Source: Flavobacteriaceae bacterium (GTDB lineage Bacteria; Bacteroidota; Bacteroidia; Flavobacteriales; Flavobacteriaceae). From it: a stretch of DNA of 16,165 nucleotides. The stretch spans positions 1-16,165 of the forward strand of contig JABSPN010000028.1 in assembly GCA_013214425.1 (NCBI GenBank), written 5' to 3'. Position 1 is the first letter of the stretch. Each line of letters begins with the position of its first letter. Positions 14,115-16,165 of the stretch are shown piece by piece. Under the pieces are notes generated by a model that did no database searches, was not told the origin of the DNA, and was given only the letters and a program-made list of their open reading frames with translations. The translations under genes were made by a program, and so were the position numbers.

Positions 14115-15401
14115 TTATCGATTAAAAGGTCTTTCGTTGATCCAATGAAAACCTCTGTTGGTTAACAAGAAGTCTTTTTTGGTTAAACAACGTGCCTTCA
14201 AAGATAAAGTATCTTGCTCGATAATAGTTGATAATGTGAAAATTGAATCCGTTTTTTTATAATTAGCAATAAAGACTTTTGTGCTATCGCTAAAATCTTT
14301 TAGTGTAATGGTGTTTTTAAGTGTATCAACTTTTGATTCATAACTGATACGCTTTTCCTTATTCATGGTGTTGACCTGAAAATAGCCTTCCCATTCCATG
14401 CGTATATAGCGCCATCTGTCTTTATCTCCCAGAGTAGGGGGGATAGTGTCTCCGTTTTTTGTAAATGTTTCTATTTCATATAATCCATATAAAACAGGTT
14501 TTGGGGCTTTAGATCCGTACGTGTATTGAGATTGAATTGTTTGGTAAGTTCCAACTCCGAAGCAGAAAAGCAAGAGTAGGCTTTTAATTGATAGTCTGTT
14601 TATTTTAGCCCATTTCTTCTGAAAGATTTCAGGAAGCTTAATTCGCTCCAGCTGGACGGCTTGTCCTTTAAAGAACAGGGCGATTAATCCTGGAATATCT
14701 TTACTTAAAATAAATAGAGTCAGTAAAACCAGGTGTGTTGAAACAATTTTCACGGGAACATCGAAGAAATAGTTTACGGCCATTACATTGGCTGTAGTCA
14801 TCAAGGTAACGATAGCTCCAAAGGTTGTTGTTTTTCTGAATAATAAGAAACCTGCAGCGACTTCGGCAATTCCCATAAACAAATTGTATCCTTTTGAAAA
14901 CCCCAGAAATGTCCAGGCTAATCCCATAGGTGATGAGTCTCCATAAGGTTGAATTAATCTATAAAAGCCAGGCTCTTGGAACTGTAATTGAATCACTTTT
15001 ACCAAGCCATAATTAATAAGCATCAACCCTACATAATAACGAGCTGCAGTTGTGATCCAGTAATATAAGGTGAAGTAATGCATTCTTTTTCGATCCAGTA
15101 ATGACCATATAATTGTTGCGATTACGGCTACAGTGAAGATGAGTAAAACAGTAACGTAGTCATAGGTTGTGTCTCCACTACCATTGGTAAATGTGGTGAT
15201 TTTTTCAGGTAAATGTAAAATGTTTTCTCCTATCCAAGGGATGAACTTTTTCATTAGGTTGTTCAACCATCCAGTAAGGAAATACCAAAAAGGATAGGCT
15301 CCATTGTTTACTAAAATGACATATAATGCGATATAGGAAAAGGCAAATCTAAATCCAATTTTTTTAGGATTTGACCAGACTTTTGTTGAATGTTCGCTCA
15401 T
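14115..15401 (-). CDS. DoxX-like integral membrane protein with C-terminal soluble domain
   Basis: This 428-residue protein has about seven hydrophobic segments (near 17-33, 82-102, 112-137, 172-189, 194-212, 217-233 and 270-287). The central group, from AARYYVGLMLINYGLVKVIQ through GIAEVAAGFLLFRKTTTFGA to VSTHLVLLTLFILSKD, has the pattern of the DoxX-type four-helix core. About 130 residues after 295 are soluble and beta-rich (LYGLYEIETFTKNGD, RYIRMEWEGYFQVN) and probably lie outside the membrane core. Large DoxX proteins like this occur in Bacteroidota, but their function is unknown; smaller DoxX proteins have been linked to redox balance. It forms a two-gene unit with the 74-residue membrane protein. 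Confidence 0.75.
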   Translation of the reverse strand: MSEHSTKVWSNPKKIGFRFAFSYIALYVILVNNGAYPFWYFLTGWLNNLMKKFIPWIGENILHLPEKITTFTNGSGDTTYDYVTVLLIFTVAVIATIIWSLLDRKRMHYFTLYYWITTAARYYVGLMLINYGLVKVIQLQFQEPGFYRLIQPYGDSSPMGLAWTFLGFSKGYNLFMGIAEVAAGFLLFRKTTTFGAIVTLMTTANVMAVNYFFDVPVKIVSTHLVLLTLFILSKDIPGLIALFFKGQAVQLERIKLPEIFQKKWAKINRLSIKSLLLLFCFGVGTYQTIQSQYTYGSKAPKPVLYGLYEIETFTKNGDTIPPTLGDKDRWRYIRMEWEGYFQVNTMNKEKRISYESKVDTLKNTITLKDFSDSTKVFIANYKKTDSIFTLSTIIEQDTLSLKARCLTKKDFLLTNRGFHWINERPFNR

Positions 15402-15502
15402 GATAATTTCTATAATTGGTTAGTATTAGATGATGAGCTAAGATATTAAGAAGTGGAGATAATTTTCTTAAACTTACTTTAAACAGATGTTAAAGTTAAA
15501 GC

Positions 15503-15530
15503 AAAAAAAACCGAATTCATTTGAATTCGG
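15503..15530 (-). terminator. Strong rho-independent terminator of the DUF4136 gene
   Basis: On the minus strand a perfect 8-bp stem CCGAATTC/GAATTCGG (15523-15530 with 15511-15518), loop AAAT, is followed by eight T residues (15510-15503). It lies 21 bases after the stop of the lipoprotein gene. Confidence 0.9.
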
Positions 15531-15551
15531 CTCATCTATATTATTATTCGT

Positions 15552-16073
15552 TTAGTTGCCCGGAGGGTAGCGTTGCATTATTTTGGCAACAAACTCACGA
15601 ATGCGCTCTTCTTTTTTGTTTGGATTATCGGTTAAGTATCCAGATCCTTTTCCTTGCCATACCAATTGTTTGTCTTTGGCATCAATAAGGTCAATATACA
15701 TGGTTCCGGTTACATCTTTTTGAATCGATTGGTAGTAACCTCCATACCATGGTCCCCATCCATATCCCCATCCAAAACCAGCATCTTGATACACATTAAT
15801 ATCTCTTCTAGCTTTTGTGAAGATGTTGACCATTACATCCGGATTTTGAGATTTACTCATTCCTTTGGCTAACAACTCGGCTTCAATCGCTCTATGAATT
15901 CTCTTTTTGTCAATATCAGAAATTTTGACTTTATCTATTCCTGGTTTATAAAACGCAAACGTTTTATAAGTTCCGAAATCAGCTTCTTTATCATAATCTG
16001 AGGCGACACGTACCGAAGTGCATGAAAATAGTGTTAAAGCTAACACCAGAGCGCATAATTTTAAACGTTTCAT
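15552..16073 (-). CDS. DUF4136 lipoprotein
   Basis: A 173-residue protein with a lipoprotein signal: MKRLKLCALVLALTLFSC, lipobox L-F-S-C18, so it is probably anchored to a membrane by lipidated Cys18. The mature part begins SVRVASDYDKEADFGTYKTF, the standard opening of DUF4136, followed by a conserved HRAIEAELLAKGM block and NPDVMVNIFTKA. A Gly/Trp/Tyr-rich loop (GFGWGYGWGPWYGGYY) precedes the closing TGTMYIDLIDAKDKQLVWQG. The function of the family is unknown; members are usually envelope proteins. It starts 18 bases after the end of the upstream gene at the right edge and has its own strong terminator, so it is the last gene of that unit. Confidence 0.9.
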   Translation of the reverse strand: MKRLKLCALVLALTLFSCTSVRVASDYDKEADFGTYKTFAFYKPGIDKVKISDIDKKRIHRAIEAELLAKGMSKSQNPDVMVNIFTKARRDINVYQDAGFGWGYGWGPWYGGYYQSIQKDVTGTMYIDLIDAKDKQLVWQGKGSGYLTDNPNKKEERIREFVAKIMQRYPPGN

Positions 16074-16091
16074 ATCTATTGCTTTTTTTGA

Positions 16092-16165
16092 TTACAAGTT
16101 TTCTAGCAGGTTATCATCAACAAGATTCGGGATGGTAACTTTTATATCGGGTTCTATATCCATAG
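16092..16165 (-). CDS. C-terminal end of an unidentified gene, possibly an S41-type peptidase
   Basis: The final 24 codons of a minus-strand gene enter from the right edge and end at a stop at 16092-16094: MDIEPDIKVTIPNLVDDNLLENL. The frame is open at the edge, so the methionine is probably internal. A G/D-I-E-P-D-I-x-V stretch close to the C-terminus is common in S41 (C-terminal processing) peptidases, but so short a piece cannot prove it. The 18-base gap to the DUF4136 gene implies one transcript. Confidence 0.45.
   Translation of the reverse strand, partial: MDIEPDIKVTIPNLVDDNLLENL

Noticed and set aside
15654..15872. Plus-strand open frame opposite the DUF4136 gene
   Set aside because: It is antisense to a well-supported lipoprotein gene and shows no protein family features.

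Overview
The window looks like a chromosomal piece from a marine or soil Flavobacteriia (Bacteroidota). The signs are low-GC coding sequence, very AT-rich gaps with almost no Shine-Dalgarno sequences, a promoter of the Bacteroidota TTG-N19-TAnnTTT type, a fused alpha/beta E1 dehydrogenase, and families common in this group (DUF3050, DUF4136, large DoxX proteins, interspersed palindromes). No tRNA, rRNA, CRISPR array or intact mobile element was seen.

Region 1 (1-5902, + strand) is the distal part of a phenylacetate (paa) degradation cluster: the 3' end of a PaaJ/PcaF-type thiolase, an 830-residue PaaZ with an extra C-terminal domain, a crotonase lacking one of the two usual catalytic glutamates, and PaaY. 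Two small hypothetical genes unrelated to the pathway sit inside the cluster (636-1304 and 3957-4421), and palindromic repeats lie in most of the gaps. The upstream paa genes would be off the left edge. A decayed YD/YwqK-like gene (5920-6535) follows paaY.

Region 2 (6784-11158, + strand) holds a DUF3050 protein with a heme-oxygenase-like diiron ligand pattern, then a two-gene 2-oxoacid dehydrogenase unit: lipoyl-bearing E2, and E1 alpha and beta fused in one chain. No E3 is present. The E2 gene has its own promoter, with a 7+7 bp inverted repeat (7633-7650) just downstream of the -7 box that looks like an operator. Beside paa genes, this dehydrogenase could feed phenylacetyl-CoA from phenylpyruvate or serve branched-chain 2-oxoacids; the sequence cannot decide between them.

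Region 3 (11159-16165) is almost entirely - strand: a small heat-shock protein with two direct repeats upstream, a frameshifted small gene, an MFS transporter, a two-gene unit of a DoxX-type membrane protein and a 74-residue membrane protein, a DUF4136 lipoprotein, and the last 24 codons of another gene at the right edge.

Across the window there are several families of interspersed palindromes. One is a composite element present in two copies. Two single-base frameshifts in T/A homopolymers suggest either decaying genes or base-calling errors.
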